A stretch of 64,000 bases of DNA. Source: Sclerodactyla briareus (taxonomy: Eukaryota > Echinodermata > Holothuroidea > Dendrochirotida > Sclerodactylidae). A program made the translations under genes and the position numbers. Location of the stretch: contig JAODTK010005660.1 of the NCBI GenBank assembly GCA_026419785.1, positions 186,001 through 250,000 on the forward strand. Direction: 5' to 3'. Shown here piece by piece: positions 12,003 to 23,594 of the stretch. The notes under the pieces were generated by a model. That model did not search any database and was not told the DNA's origin. It was given only the letters and a program-made list of their open reading frames with translations. Positions within the stretch are counted from its first letter, which is position 1. Each line of letters opens with the position of its first letter.

Positions 12003-15000
12003 TTTAGTGCCCCCGTCGAAGAGTCTATGCCTATGTAACACAAAACGACTTGTGTGTAAAAATTTACATCTTGAATAATTTCTTCATCGGATCATTACAA
12101 TTGTTCCCAAATTGCCTGATATATCTCCCTGGTGTATGTAGGCCTTCCCTTGTTTTAATTTTTACCTAAAATTGCCAGCATGTCGTCCTTGATATTTCAT
12201 CTATCTGCAGATTGAACTTTGTTGTTGTTACGTGATTGAATAAACCTAGTAGAACTATCCGAAATTTCCTCTTTCGAGTTTTGTCTGATTAAATTATGAG
12301 TTTTCAATTTTAGTTCCCTTGTCGTCACAAATTTCTACCTGTGAATTCTGAGAATCACAAGGAATTGAAATTGATACAATTCTGTTATATTGCTGAAGAA
12401 AATACGAATTTTGTTTTTGCAATTTTGTTGGTTTTGTTTGCAATGCTGTTACTGATAGTTGTCGCACGAACACGATGTTTTTGGCTGTCTTATGCCTGAC
12501 TTTGAATAACACACGAATACATGACGTTTTTTAGTCCCTGTTTTGACTAGTATGATGTACAAGCCATCCTAAAAAAATTCAAACCACGCCAGGAACTGTT
12601 ACGGAAAAGTGTGCAAGGGACAATAACTATTTGGCAGTTTTTTTTTGTTTTGTTTTTCAGAAGTCCCTTGAATGATCTTTGATGGTATGACTATTTATTT
12701 TGGAAAAAATTCCCCTCCATGATGTACATATTGCCCTTGAGTTTCTACATTGCCGAGTACTGTCATTGAAAGTTTTCATATTTGAGGACAATATCTGAAG
12801 ATAAAACTTCGTTCAAGTCAGTAAACTTGGACGTCCACATCGAAATGCACGAATAACATGTACACCGTTCTTATGGGAAATTACATTAATTGGCGACTCG
12901 CAGTGTTTCGAATTTTCCTTTCGCCACTAGGGGGAAATAATGTCTGGGCGGGAGGTATTCGCTGATGCGATTTTGATGAATTACAAAACACGCCCCCCCC
13001 CCCCACACATACACACCTAGCGGGGGAATTTACCGGAATGGCGAGGATGAGTCTGTCCTTGGCGTAATCAAATGAAACATGCCTTCACTGTTCAACATCT
13101 ATGTGCATATATTTAGGTACTATACTTCAACCTTAATTTTTGCCATGTTTGAACTTGATCCGTCCACCCCTGTCTAAAGAAAGTCATATTATTATAGTAG
13201 TCTCGGCCATTACTTACTCAGCGATGAGGACTTTACAATGGTGAATTTGCGGCGATAAAGATTTGGTACTACATGTTTGTTACTCGAATCCCTCGAATTG
13301 AATGGGATGCTTACGAGATCTGGAGACGGTTAAGATTCAATATCAGGATATACAGTGGCTCAGTCTCAAATGCGGTACTTATACCTGTATACCTCGCTTT
13401 AAATGAACTATTGTTTTAAAACAGCCTAAACCGGTAACACAAATGTATGTCGAGCTCCATGTCTTAAGAGCCCTTCAACTGACGCAACACTATATCATGC
13501 GTGCAAGAGCCCGGAGGTCGGCGAATGCTGTCAAATATATTTTGCACGGGTCGCAAAGTGTAAACGTGTCATCGAATGAACAGCCAAAAACCAACAAACA
13601 ACTGCATGGAACGTTGAGGGACACAGTGGTATATAATATGCATCAGTTTGTTCCGTGGATTACTCTGTGTTAGATGGATATGATGGATTTCAGTTTCGAG
13701 TATTTTCTCACCAAGTTAAAAATTGCTTCACACCGTATACCGGACCGTCGCGCACACTGGCCGAGTGTCAGTTTCTACATACATCCGGCTATAATACACT
13801 GTTAGAGAGATGATGGGACGTTTCCGAATAATTAACGTACATAGCTATTTCGGATTCACGTCCCTTCAGACAAACTAGCAACAGCTCGTTCTCCGTGGAT
13901 CGTTCCTAGAAGTCGAGAACTAGGCCTATACTTCTAGAGGGGCACAATCTGACACACTCTCATGAACCAGATGCCGTATACTATTACTAGTACAACGTAT
14001 ACTAGAGTGGAGTAGGAGCATAGGTCACTATTGTCAGAGAAGTAATCCACTGGTAAGGCTACGTATTCCACTTTGTTGCCTATATATTTACTATTTACCC
14101 TATACTGAAACCTCTTTTCATGATCAGTTGGAGGAACACGCAACGGGAATGGCGTACATCACTGACTCAGTAACTGACAAGGTTAGGTGGAAAAAGGTTC
14201 TCACCGGATCTTGTTTCATTTACGGAAACCCCTGTTTTCCCGCTCATTTTACCATCAGTCTCCATCAGTCACCCGTAAGTATGATTCATACCTAGCAATA
14301 AGACGTATTCTAATCCATTCTTTCATATCGTCGACTTTGGGGGGTTTTGAACAATATGGGAGATGTCTTCAGCTTCAGGAAAGGCTATTCTTATCATTCT
14401 TCTGATCAAATTTAATCGTTCTCTATTGGAAATATTAAGTAAAGACTGAACAGAGGAGCCCAGTCATCCATCTGTTTGCTAACGCATCACAGCAGGTCTG
14501 TAAAAAAAAAAATGATGCAAAAGGATAGTTATAGGCCCTTATCAACGTTACTTTGCGATGCCGGTGCGGCGCACGTCGTAACACTAACAGGCTGACAGGC
14601 GACTATATGTCATCGAAAGTAGCCTACTTTCATCATATCATATCATTTATTTCAGGCCTATATATTACATCAAATTATTCTATATTCCGAAAAAATCTAT
14701 ATGACCAGACAGCGTAGTAGTCGGCTCTTTAACTATGACCTAGGCTGAACCAATCCGAAGAGATCGGCAGGGACATCGCAATTTGATAGGTGTTCTACCA
14801 GGATTTGGGCAATCTATTTCACGAGATGTCCATTTTGATGTGAATGGACCGTGGTTGAGACGTGAGAAATTAATGGAGAAGAGAGTCGAGCTGAGCTGTG
14901 CTGAGCTGAAGTTTCCAACTATAACAGAATATTCTTCAGGGGGGTGACGCCCAGGACAACAGACTTCACATTATGTCGATATCTAGAGGACTAATGAACT

Positions 15001-15375
15001 TCTCACGGGTAACGAATACCTATGAATTTATCCAGTTTCAGGAGTTAGCGTATCTTCAGAATTGTTGTCTTTACAGCTCCTCTGTAGTCAACTAGGCCCT
15101 GAACCCTCACAAACCTTCCCTGCGGACTGGCGTATATTCCCCCCCCCCCCCCAATGAACTCAGTGTGTGGTCCTGTTCGCAGCTTATAAAGTCAGTCTTC
15201 TGTTAACGTGCAGTCAATATACGAACGATAAGTTAGTCGTAACGCTTTTTTATTAGACTATTTATGAAGTGTCATATTCAGTGTGGCTTTATAGCTCTGA
15301 GGGGACTACAACTACGTCACTGTACTAAAAGAGCAGTGAGAAGGTATTCTCGTCTGGCTTCCTCTGCTTGTAGGC
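12003..15375. other. No supported gene; a few dispersed repeat words
   Basis: CCCTCCATGATGTACA at about 12715 repeats that at 11828, followed in both by loosely similar text, so a low-copy dispersed repeat spans roughly 11760-11880 and 12660-12790. CACGCCAGGAACTGTTAC at about 12585 resembles CACGGCAGGAACTAACAC at 11862. C homopolymers occur at 12991 and 15141. Short frames such as 13443-13673 and 14187-14405 are unrecognised. Confidence 0.45.
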
Positions 15376-15461
15376 TAGGCAATTCCGTATTTCAGTGTTA
15401 AAAGCAGAACCACGTCACGACATATGGAAATAATAATATTATTGAATTGAAATATTCGTTC
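15376..15461. repeat. Left member of a direct repeat flanking the Helitron-like element H1
   Basis: GGCAATTCCGTATTTCAG...GCAGAACCACGTCACGACATATGGAAATAATAAT...TGAATTGA...TATTCGT is repeated in the same orientation at 16417-16499. Identity is about 80-85% by eye, with small gaps. The two copies are 1041 bases apart and bracket the H1 element. Confidence 0.8.
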
Positions 15462-15509
15462 CATTATTACAACGGTGACCATATTGTATCATTGCAAATC
15501 ATGTCTCGA

Positions 15510-16365
15510 GTAATGATATCCCCACATGGGGATATTATTGTTTTTTTCTTCGCCAGCGCCGCCGCCGCCGCCGGAAATTTTCGTGTTAGCGCGATAACTC
15601 TCCAACCCATCATCGGATCGACTTGAAACTTTGCACACATGTTGTCGACCTCACACCAGCTCGGATGAGTTCGAAAGTAGGCGTCGCCGCACACCCACCA
15701 TGAGGGTGGCCATCTTGGACTTTTTACGGTACTTTTTTATCGCTGATTCACGCGTTTCGGAACATGGCGATCGTTTTGAGACCAACTTTCGTTTTCGCCC
15801 CATGGACCCCACCTGGCGGCCATTTTGGATTTTTTGCGAAACTTTTCTATCGCTGATTCGCGCTTTTCGGAACATGGCGATCGTTTTGAGACCAACTTTC
15901 GTTTTCGCCCCATGGACCCCACCTGGCGGCCCCGTTTTGGATTTTTTCGCGAAACTTTTCTATCGCCGATTGCGCGTTTCGGAACATGGCGATCGTTTTG
16001 GGATCAACTTTCGTTTTGGCCCCAATGGGACCCCACTAGGCGGCCATTTTGATTTTTTACGAAACCTTTTCATCGCAGTTTTGCACATTTTGGAACATCG
16101 CGATCGTTCTGAGACCAACTTTCGTTTTCGCCCCATGGACCCCACCTGGCGGCCGTTTGGATTTTTTCGCGAAACTTTTCTATCGCCGATTGCGCGTTTC
16201 GGAACATGGCGATCGTTTTGAGACCAACTTTCGTTTTAAAACCCTCATCGGACCCCACCCCTCATGATCTCAGGCATATCGAATGAGGTTGACATTGTCT
16301 CTCCCCCTGATTGCTCAAATGTGGGTATATACACGTTGGCGATTTACCCGCCAGGCGATGTCTAG
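15510..16365 (+). mobile_element. Helitron-like non-autonomous element H1
   Basis: The 5' part has a 20-bp palindrome (ATATCCCC-ACAT-GGGGATAT, 15516-15535), then GCCGCCGCCGG...TGTTAGCGCGATAACTC...CATCGGATCGACTTGAAACTTTGCACACATGT. This block is shared with H2 (46.9 kb) and H3 (17.4 kb). The 3' part has ATTGCTCAAATGTGGGTATATACACG, a TGGCG/CGCCA stem at 16337-16353 with a 7-nt loop, then 8 nt and CTAG at 16362-16365, followed by T. A hairpin just upstream of a terminal CTRR and insertion next to T are established features of Helitrons. No Rep/helicase frame exists, so it would be non-autonomous. The class assignment is inferred from termini only; the exact 5' end is uncertain. Confidence 0.55.
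15705..16240. repeat. 110-bp tandem array, about five units, inside H1
   Basis: The word GGCGGCC(ATTTTGG) and its variants occur at about 15705, 15815, 15925, 16039 and 16148, spacing 110, 110, 114 and 109. Every unit contains GGAACATGGCGATCG, TTTTGAGACCAACTTTCG and CCCATGGACCCCACC. The 196-codon frame at 15631-16221 and opposite-strand frames are by-products of the repeat, because different units are read in different frames. Neither H2 nor H3 has this array; their interiors use another monomer. Confidence 0.92.
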
Positions 16366-16416
16366 TTTCGTCAAGTAGTTGCAAGCTTTCTCGATGCAGG
16401 GATTAACGTGGTATGG

Positions 16417-16499
16417 GCAATGCAATTCCGCAATTCAGCGCCATGCAGAACCGCGTCACGACATATGGAAATAATAATAATAGTGAATTGACTATTCGT
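16417..16499. repeat. Right member of the direct repeat flanking H1
   Basis: Same orientation as 15376-15461, with shared GCAATTCCG, GCAGAACCGCGTCACGACAT and ATGGAAATAATAAT words. A poly(A) run of more than 20 A lies shortly downstream at 16568-16591. Confidence 0.8.
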
Positions 16500-16908
16500 C
16501 CAAGCGTTTCGGCGCAGCGTCTATACTGGTATAGGCGTTTTCGAAATTAGATTAAATAGGGTCCCCCCAAAAAAAAAAAAAAAAAAAAAAAATTTGTCCA
16601 ATCTATCGCGGTCAAATTTATCTCACCTGTCCAATAATCATCTGACCATAGTATTCATTTTCCCGGGAGAATTCCTTTCATTTGGCTGACCAGGGTTTGA
16701 AATCACAGACAGGGATTATGCCTATCTAGGACCACCACTGATAGGTAATAACCGATGACAGCCACCACCATTATGTAAGTATATGACCAAAAGCTTATAG
16801 CCTACACTACATCAAGAGGCCGGGTATATATAGAGGGTAACCCCCGGGTACGAGATCCTATTAAACTAATCCTATGGAATTTGACAACTGTCCACCCACT
16901 TCACTAAA

Positions 16909-17545
16909 CTAGAATGTGCAGGTGGGTACATCCCCGCAGAAACAGCCTCTGTGGACCTCATTTAGAGGAAGCACATTCAAATATGTCCATTGCCCTCGCG
17001 TTGTTCAGGTCCAACTGTAGTCCACATTCCCCAAGTTTTGGTTAAGTTGGGAGAATTGCATGATTTAGGCAAATTTGACCTCCTGTGACCTTGAAATGAC
17101 CTTCATATTGTATAGGACTAACAACGGGCCCACATCCACGGAGTTTTGTTCAAGCCGACGAAGTTAGAGAAATTGCGGAAAAAACACAAATTTGACCCTC
17201 TGGGTGGACCTTGAAATCAACATGTTATTCCGGACCAACTTTTGTCCCCACCAACTGAGTTACGTGTGAATGGGACTAACTTTATATTTTCGCTGAAAAC
17301 ATAAGTTTTCGAGTAAAGCCTGCAATGAGGGCAGCCAGACATGCGGTAATAATGCCCAATTTCGAACGCATCGAGAGGTCACTGGGGCGGACATGTGCAC
17401 CAAGTTTCAGATCAATCGGATAAGCGTTAAAGAGTTATTGCGCTAACGCCTGAAGTTTTCGGCGGCGGCGGAGCCTGGGACGGCGCCGGCTACACACTCA
17501 AAAACACAGTATCCCCGGACACTACTCGTGTCGCGGTAATAATAT
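16909..17545 (-). mobile_element. Helitron-like non-autonomous element H3
   Basis: On the minus strand it starts near 17545 with a GACAC-GAGTA-GTGTC hairpin (17518-17532). It then has GTGTGTAGCCGGCGCCGTCC, GCGTTAGCGCAATAACTC, CCGATTGATCTGAAACTTGG and TGCACATGT, closely matching the H2 5' block. The interior has two or three monomers with AATTTG...ATGCAATT...AAAACTTGGGG and AAGGTCATTTCAAGGTCA. The 3' end is a bulged GC-rich stem at 16918-16937, then a few bases and CTAG at 16909-16912, followed by TTT outside. It has no protein-coding capacity. Confidence 0.55.
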
Positions 17546-17641
17546 CGTTAATGGTACGAACCCCCCTCAATCCCTCACCGATTCCGTTGCGGTCTTTGTG
17601 GTCACCTTGCCGAAGTCAGAAAGAGTTTATGCAATGAAGCT

Positions 17642-17642
<1 letters not shown>

Positions 17643-17692
<50 letters not shown>
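17643..17692. repeat. (GT)n microsatellite, about 25 units
   Basis: Uninterrupted GT dinucleotides run for about 50 bases, then degrade into GTATGTGTACGTACGTG. It lies about 100 bases beyond the outer end of H3. Confidence 0.97.
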
Positions 17693-17699
<7 letters not shown>

Positions 17700-19384
17700 C
17701 GTACGTGATACTTCTTGTCAGTCGCTTCTTTTCAGCACGAATTCCAACGGACACAAGCAATGCAATGTTTCATCAACATAGGCCGTCATAGTCTACAGGC
17801 CGTTCGGTCACAGAGGGTTGCAAGTTGCAACACCATCCTTCTAAATTTCCGAGCTTAGGGGCTCATTCTCGTACAATCCACAAAATACCAGCAATACATT
17901 TGCTGAGGGTAAGTACTCTACATGTAGGTGTTTCTATTGCCAACTTGTGTATGAGTGTACTGGTTCTGCAGTGGGAGACCCCCATGCCTCCCACTGCAAT
18001 AGAAAACTTAATATTCAGTCCGCATAATAAAATAATGCAGATTTGATTGATTTGATTTGTCCTCTTTAGTAAATTTGAAGTAATGCTCTTGGCCTAGTTT
18101 AGGATCCTTCCTTTCTACTCATCACTGTCATGTGTATTTCGATCTGTATTTTGATTTTACAAAAGACCTCAATGATTAACTGCCATTTTGCGAATCTCTG
18201 ATAACGTTTGTTATTAACAGCATTTCTAAAACATTGCTGTTCTGATTTGATCCTTCATTTAGTTCTTATATTTGAAAAAAAAAAACAAAAAACAACAAAC
18301 AAATATGAGTTTGTATATAATTGGAGTGATAACTGGTTTGTACGTGATAAATCCCCTTTTGCCATGAGCACTCTTTGGCAGTAACCTCACTCTGTTCATT
18401 TTTTATGTGTAGTTAACTTATTGTTCGCTGTCACCATGAAAATTGTCCAGCCCCTTCGTCATACGTATATTTAATTGATTCCTTTTAGATGTTGGAAATC
18501 AGATATGGAAAATGTTTACATTGTCTTTGCATACATATAATTGAAAAAAGAAAAAGACCAACGTATAAAAAGTTATGCAATATTTATTTACAAGTAACTG
18601 GACCAAGGTACATTGGCGGATGCACGATAAATTTTGATTACATATTCCTCGGAAATCACTTCTTGAATACAGGCAAAATATCCTGACAGATCTTGAAGGT
18701 TGCTTTGTCTTTCTCATTTCAATACAGACACTTCCATTGTCTGTTGATCTGCCAACCAGAGCTAACCGGTCTGTAAGTAGTGGTTAAGAGACGAATTACA
18801 TTTTTGTACTTGTGAGTCAAATCCGATGGTGCAGCAATAATGACTTGCGGCCGTAGAAACTGGGCTGCCACTTCCAATGTGTCAGTGGCCAGTAGGTTAT
18901 AACACAATGTGGTCCCGACAACAATGATGAGACGAAGATAATGCACCACTAGCCATGAGGGACGAATAAGGAAAAACCGATTTGTCAGAACAACGATTCT
19001 AAATCTTCTAAATACATTGCACACATTTACAGTACTTTAGCTATTTGATTGAATTTTCGGGTGCCTTCTTAGTTCATCTTTATAAACACATTTTATTACT
19101 CAGTATAGTATTATTATATTTCATCATACCTCAATATATCTCATATTAGACAGCCTTTACTTCCAATGCGTAACTGCAAAAAAATATGACATACATGAGA
19201 TTGCAGGCCATTTAAAAAAAAATTGCGCCATCTTGCATATGGCCTATAGAAAGGCTTCGAGTGTACTAAGATTACTGTTTAATTGACTTCCTCGTGCCTC
19301 AAACTATCAATCGACAGGGGCGGCGGAATCATTTAAATATTGTGGGGGGGGGGGACATATGAGGGCAGCACCGTCTAAGCTTGG
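17700..19384. other. No supported gene; one unrecognised 101-codon frame on the minus strand
   Basis: The minus-strand frame 19024-18719 is open for 101 codons and reads as a mostly hydrophobic start (ILVVL/LIIVV-like clusters) followed by a more polar end. I recognise no family and see no promoter, splice signal or partner exon. At 19316, CAGGGGCGGCGG followed by a G run of 12 (19343-19354) is a likely transposon terminus similar to the CAGGGGCGTAG family. Confidence 0.4.
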
Positions 19385-20160
19385 CCAGCATCGTTTGGCG
19401 CGTATCGTACATAGGAATTGTTAGTTTTACACACCCCCAGATTGCAGAACGTCACTCCCGGACCGTAATGGCGTAAGCAACGTCCCTAAAATTGGCAATC
19501 AATTTCAAAATTCATTATTCAAGAAACGTTCTTGAAGGAATGATCGATGTCTACTCTTACAATTCGGGCTAGCCGCCACCATAGTGGGTAGCGTAGGGTA
19601 CAAGGAAAATTTCGTTTCACAGACCCCCAGATTGCAGGAAACGGCAATTCCCGCGCCCGTATGGCAGTGAGCACGTCCCTAAAAGTGGCAAATAATTTCA
19701 AATTTATATTTCAAAGAAACGTTCTCTGAAGGAAGGAAAATGATCGATGGTATTTATTACAATGGGGCCAGCACAGTGCGCGCGTAGGGTACAAGGAAAA
19801 TGGTGAGCCCTTACGAATCTCCCAGATTGCCGGAAACGGTTAATTCCATGTCTTATGCAGAAAGCAACATCTCCAAAATTACACTAATTCGGAATGGTAT
19901 ATCTCAAGAAACGCTCTTGAAAGAAATTGATCAGGCCTATTCATTAAATATAACAAATATTTTTATTTACAATTCGCGCCACATCAGTTGACGCGAGCGT
20001 ACAAGAAAATAGTCTTGAAGACCACCCCCCCAGATTGCAGGGAGCGCACTTCGTGACTATATGGCAAGAAGCAATCACGGTGAAAATGACAATAAAATTT
20101 CCGAAAGCTGATCGATGTTAATCCGTTACATTTTATCGTGGGTCGCCATTTCTACCTCGC
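19385..20160. repeat. Satellite-like tandem array, about 190-207 bp monomer, four copies
   Basis: The phrase CCCCCAGATTGCAGG recurs with its last AG at about 19440, 19630, 19825 and 20032. Each unit then has an ATGGC(R)...AGCA.C.TCCCTAAAA.TGGCAA segment, AAGAAACGTTCT(T)GAAGGAA, GATCGATG, a TTACAAT segment, and GCG(C/T)AGGGTACAAGGAAAAT before the next unit. Spacing is 190, 195 and 207. The copies are moderately diverged. A frame at 19800-19991 lies within unit 3 and has no independent support. Confidence 0.88.
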
Positions 20161-21419
20161 ATGTTTTAGAGATCGTCCATCGAGGACCCTTTCCAATTGG
20201 GTTGGAGGCTGCGGCCGCAGATTGAAAATTTGCATTGGAAACATCCCTGTCAGGGAAATATGTGCATTTTTCGGGCATTTCGACTAAAAGGATTTGAGCC
20301 AGTCAGCAGACAATTTGGGTCATTTTTTCGATTTGGTTCCGTTCAAATTGTTCGTCCAAAGTTCTCCGTCTCAGAAGTTTCTCTATCGCTTCGGCCTGTT
20401 AGTGCCATACACGTAACTCACGTAACCTCATACTGATGTGACGATCCCTGCGGCCATGTTGTTGTTGTTGCTATGCTTTCATTTTAATAAAAAAAACAGC
20501 ACGTTCAGGCTGGCAAAAGCCAGTCTGAACAATAAGGATCAGAAGTAGACTAAACTGTGGTCAGTGTTAAGAAATGGCAGTTGATTCCGCGTGGTTGTAG
20601 TGGGGGGAGGGGGGGGGGGGGCAAACATGAAGGTCCAAAAAACCCAAATTATCTTGGGGCCTTATCATATGTTGGAGAAATCATATTTGCCGAATTGACA
20701 AAGTATTGTATAATGCGGGGCAGATCGTATTATAAATGTAGCGGAAAAAAGACCGAATTTTTTGTCCATTTCGGCCTTCTTACACATAACATTAAGCAAT
20801 CTATAAGAAATAGATTAGACCTTTTTTGGTATGGCCGTACTGTCTTTCCCCAGTCTTTCACCAGTTTGCAAAATATGGGGGGGGGGGCAGTGATTATATG
20901 GTCTCCACCAAAAATCTTGAGGAGGACATGTCCCACAGTGATCGCAGCCCAGTAATAAAAGACACCTTCTTGATTCTTGGTGGCCTGTGAGTAATTTGGA
21001 GACCGCGTTGTTTGTGAAACAGTGTGAAAATGGTGGCCATTGGACGCCATCGGATTTCAAAGTTTCCAACACTGGGATTTTGGGGAGTTTTAGTATGTTA
21101 ATCTAACATTTTTCTGGACGTATGTTAAAAAAAAATCAGTTTGTTACCAGACATGTCCATCTTTAATCTAATGGCTCTAGTGGCCATTATGTCCATGCAA
21201 CAAGTTCCAAATTCCGGAGTGCCATTGTTTGCACTCACAGTTGAATTTCGAAGGGCGCATCACGAGTAGATTCACCGTGGTTACTTGGCAGTCAGGAAAG
21301 TCAACATTTAGAGCAAGAAAAAGTTCACGGAAAGAGCGACGGAATGGAGTGAAGTGAAAAGAAACGTCAGAAACGAAGGGAGAGTGAGGCCTACAGTGAC
21401 AACACTCGGTGTTCAGGTG
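20161..21419. other. No supported gene; unrecognised 132-codon frame and G homopolymers
   Basis: The + frame 20557-20955 is open for 132 codons but crosses two G runs (20604-20620 and 20877-20887), giving Gly-rich patches, and overlaps long minus frames. I see no domain, signal or splice context and read it as chance. Confidence 0.4.
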
Positions 21420-22650
21420 ATGGTGGTGAAGAGTATCGAGGGGATGAGAGATCGAGTGATGTAAGCGAGGATTACTGAAGTGAGGAGGCAATGAGAGGGA
21501 ACAATGGTCGGAATAGATGATGAGTGAGGGAGTGAGGGTTTGAGTGAGGAGGGTGATGGGAGTGAGGGTGGACGGGAATGAGGTGATGGGAGTGAGGGTT
21601 GACGGGAGGATGAGGGCTGATGGGGACGTGAGTGTTGAGGGGGGAGGGTTTGACGGGAATGAACGGTTGATGGGAGCCGAGGGTGATGGGAGGGAGGAGT
21701 TGATGGGAGTGAGGGCTGATGCGGAGTGAGTGCATGTTGATGGAAAGAGGGTGACGGGAATGAAGGTTCGAGGGAGCGAGGGTTGATGGGAGCGAGAGTG
21801 ACTGGGAAGAGTGGGATGATGGGAGTGAGTGTGGATGGAGGTGAGGTGACGGGAAGAAGGTGATGGGAGCGAGGGTTGATGGGAGGGAGGTTGATGGGAT
21901 TGATAGGTTGATGGGAGCGAGGAGTTGACGGAATGAAAGTTGATGGGAGCGAGGGATGATGGGAGGGAGGTTGTGATGGGAGTGAGGGTTGATGAGAGCG
22001 AGGGTTGATAGGAGGGAGGTTGAGGGGGTGAGGGTTGATGGGAAAGCGAGGGTTGATGGGGAGTGCGTTGATGGGCGTAGGGTTGACGGGAATGAGGTTG
22101 ATGGGAGCGAGGGTTGATGGGAGAGAGAGTTGAGGAGTGGAGGGGGATGGGAGTGAGTGTTGATGGGGAGTGATGGTTGATGGGGAGTGATGGTTGATGG
22201 GGAGTGATGGTTGATGAGGAGGGAGGGTGACGGGCGTGAGGTTGATGGGATCGGGGTGTGGGAGTGGAGGGGTTGATTGGAAGTGAGGGTTGAAGGGAGA
22301 GTGAGGGTGATGGGGAGCGCGGGTTGATGGGAGTGGTGTGTTGATGGGAGTGAGGGTTGTGGGAGTGAGGGTTGATGGGAGAGAGGTTTTGATGGGTGTG
22401 AGGGTGGATGGGACGAGGGTGATGGGAGGGAGGGTGATGGGAAGTGAAGGTGATGGGAGCGGAGGGTTGACGGGAATGAAGGGTGATGGGAGCGAGGGTT
22501 GAGGGAGCGAGGGTGATGGGAGTGACGGTTGATGAGAGAAGAGGGTGATAGGAGGGAGGGTTGATGGGAGTGAGGGTTGATGGGAAGGAGCGAGGGTTGA
22601 GGGAGCGAGGGTTGATGACGTGAGGGTTGATGTGTGGATGTGAGAGGTGA
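21420..22650. repeat. 1.2-kb degenerate G-rich minisatellite, unit about 16 bp
   Basis: The + strand is built of imperfect copies of TTGATGGGAGYGAGGG, with ACGGGAATGA and ATGGGGAGTGA variants, for at least 70 units. Base composition is extremely strand-biased: G-rich on +, with almost no C. On the minus strand this leaves a 427-codon frame (22755-21472) consisting of His, Pro, Ser, Leu, Thr and Asn, of the form HQPSLPST. Because 16 is not a multiple of 3, successive units are read in all three frames, so the frame is open simply because the unit lacks stops in any frame. I do not call it a gene. Confidence 0.95.
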
Positions 22651-23039
22651 TCGGAGTGATGAGTTAGCAGTGTGATCGTGATGAGAATGGTAACGGTGGT
22701 AATGAAAGGATGATGAGTGTGATGATGATAACAGGGTAGAGTAAAACATGAGCAATAGTGGACTGCGACTGCTGAATAACGTTTCCTAAACGTAGGAGGG
22801 TAAACATTAGTGCAAATTAATTTTACTGCTACCGCACTGCTCTTTGAGGCTAAAAAGTCAACAGTGGATGGAATACTCCATAGTTGTCATCTCAGATGTA
22901 TCAGATTGTTAATGCTTTGGAAGATGTCAGCATTTTAGAAGACAAGCTGGTAAAAAAGGTGAGTTGGGAAGATCATTGTAGATCGTGAGGCAGATATAGT
23001 GGTATCCTAGATCAGGCTCGCATCAAATTACACGTGGGG
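22651..23039. other. No supported feature
   Basis: Right flank of the minisatellite. It contains only short interrupted frames and no repeat that I could match. Confidence 0.5.
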
Positions 23040-23052
23040 GTTACTTATGTAG

Positions 23053-23190
23053 ACGTGTTGTGTTTGTGATGTGTGTTTTTGTGTGTGTGGTTTGTGTGTG
23101 GTGTGTGTGTGTGTGTGTGTTTGTTGTGGGGTGTGTGTGTGTGTGTGTGCGTGGTGGGTTGTGTGTGTGTGTGGGGGTGGACTGTGTAGG
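23053..23190. repeat. Imperfect (GT)n microsatellite
   Basis: GT dinucleotides interrupted by GGTTT, GTTGTGGG and GCGTGGTGGG segments. The 77-codon His/Thr frame on the minus strand and the Cys/Val frame on + are by-products. Confidence 0.95.
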
Positions 23191-23594
23191 TGTAAGTGTG
23201 TCTTATTGACTACGTCACATGATGACATAATGTTTCCAATGCCAGTGAGCCTTGTAAACATGTGAAGCTGTTCAATTCAAACAGAAAAAACAAACAGAAG
23301 GGTTCATAGTTGGTGTCGTATATCCTAGGAGTACATGAATTTGATCGTTTTGGGGTTTGTCAAAGGTCACAGGAGATAAAAGTTTCAAAAATCATAGTTG
23401 ATCGGGTGCCTAAGTTATCAGACCTATAGCATCTCATACAATTATCTTGCTACGAAGAGACATTGCCATTCAGACCATATATTTGACCCTGTGGATCTCA
23501 TTACTAAAAGGAATAAGGACAACCATTGATGCAAGGAATCACCACGCAGCGTTGCATTTGTCAGTCAGTGGGTTTGCGTCCAAAAGGATATCAT

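Noticed and set aside
15631-16221. 196-codon plus-strand frame
   Set aside because: It runs across the 110-bp tandem array in H1, and the repeated peptide units come in several frames, so the openness reflects the repeat.
20557-20955. 132-codon frame and overlapping minus frames
   Set aside because: No domain, crosses two G homopolymers, and no splice or promoter context.
21472-22755. 427-codon minus-strand frame, the longest in the window
   Set aside because: It is produced by a 16-bp repeat lacking stop codons in every frame; composition is limited to the residues the repeat can encode.
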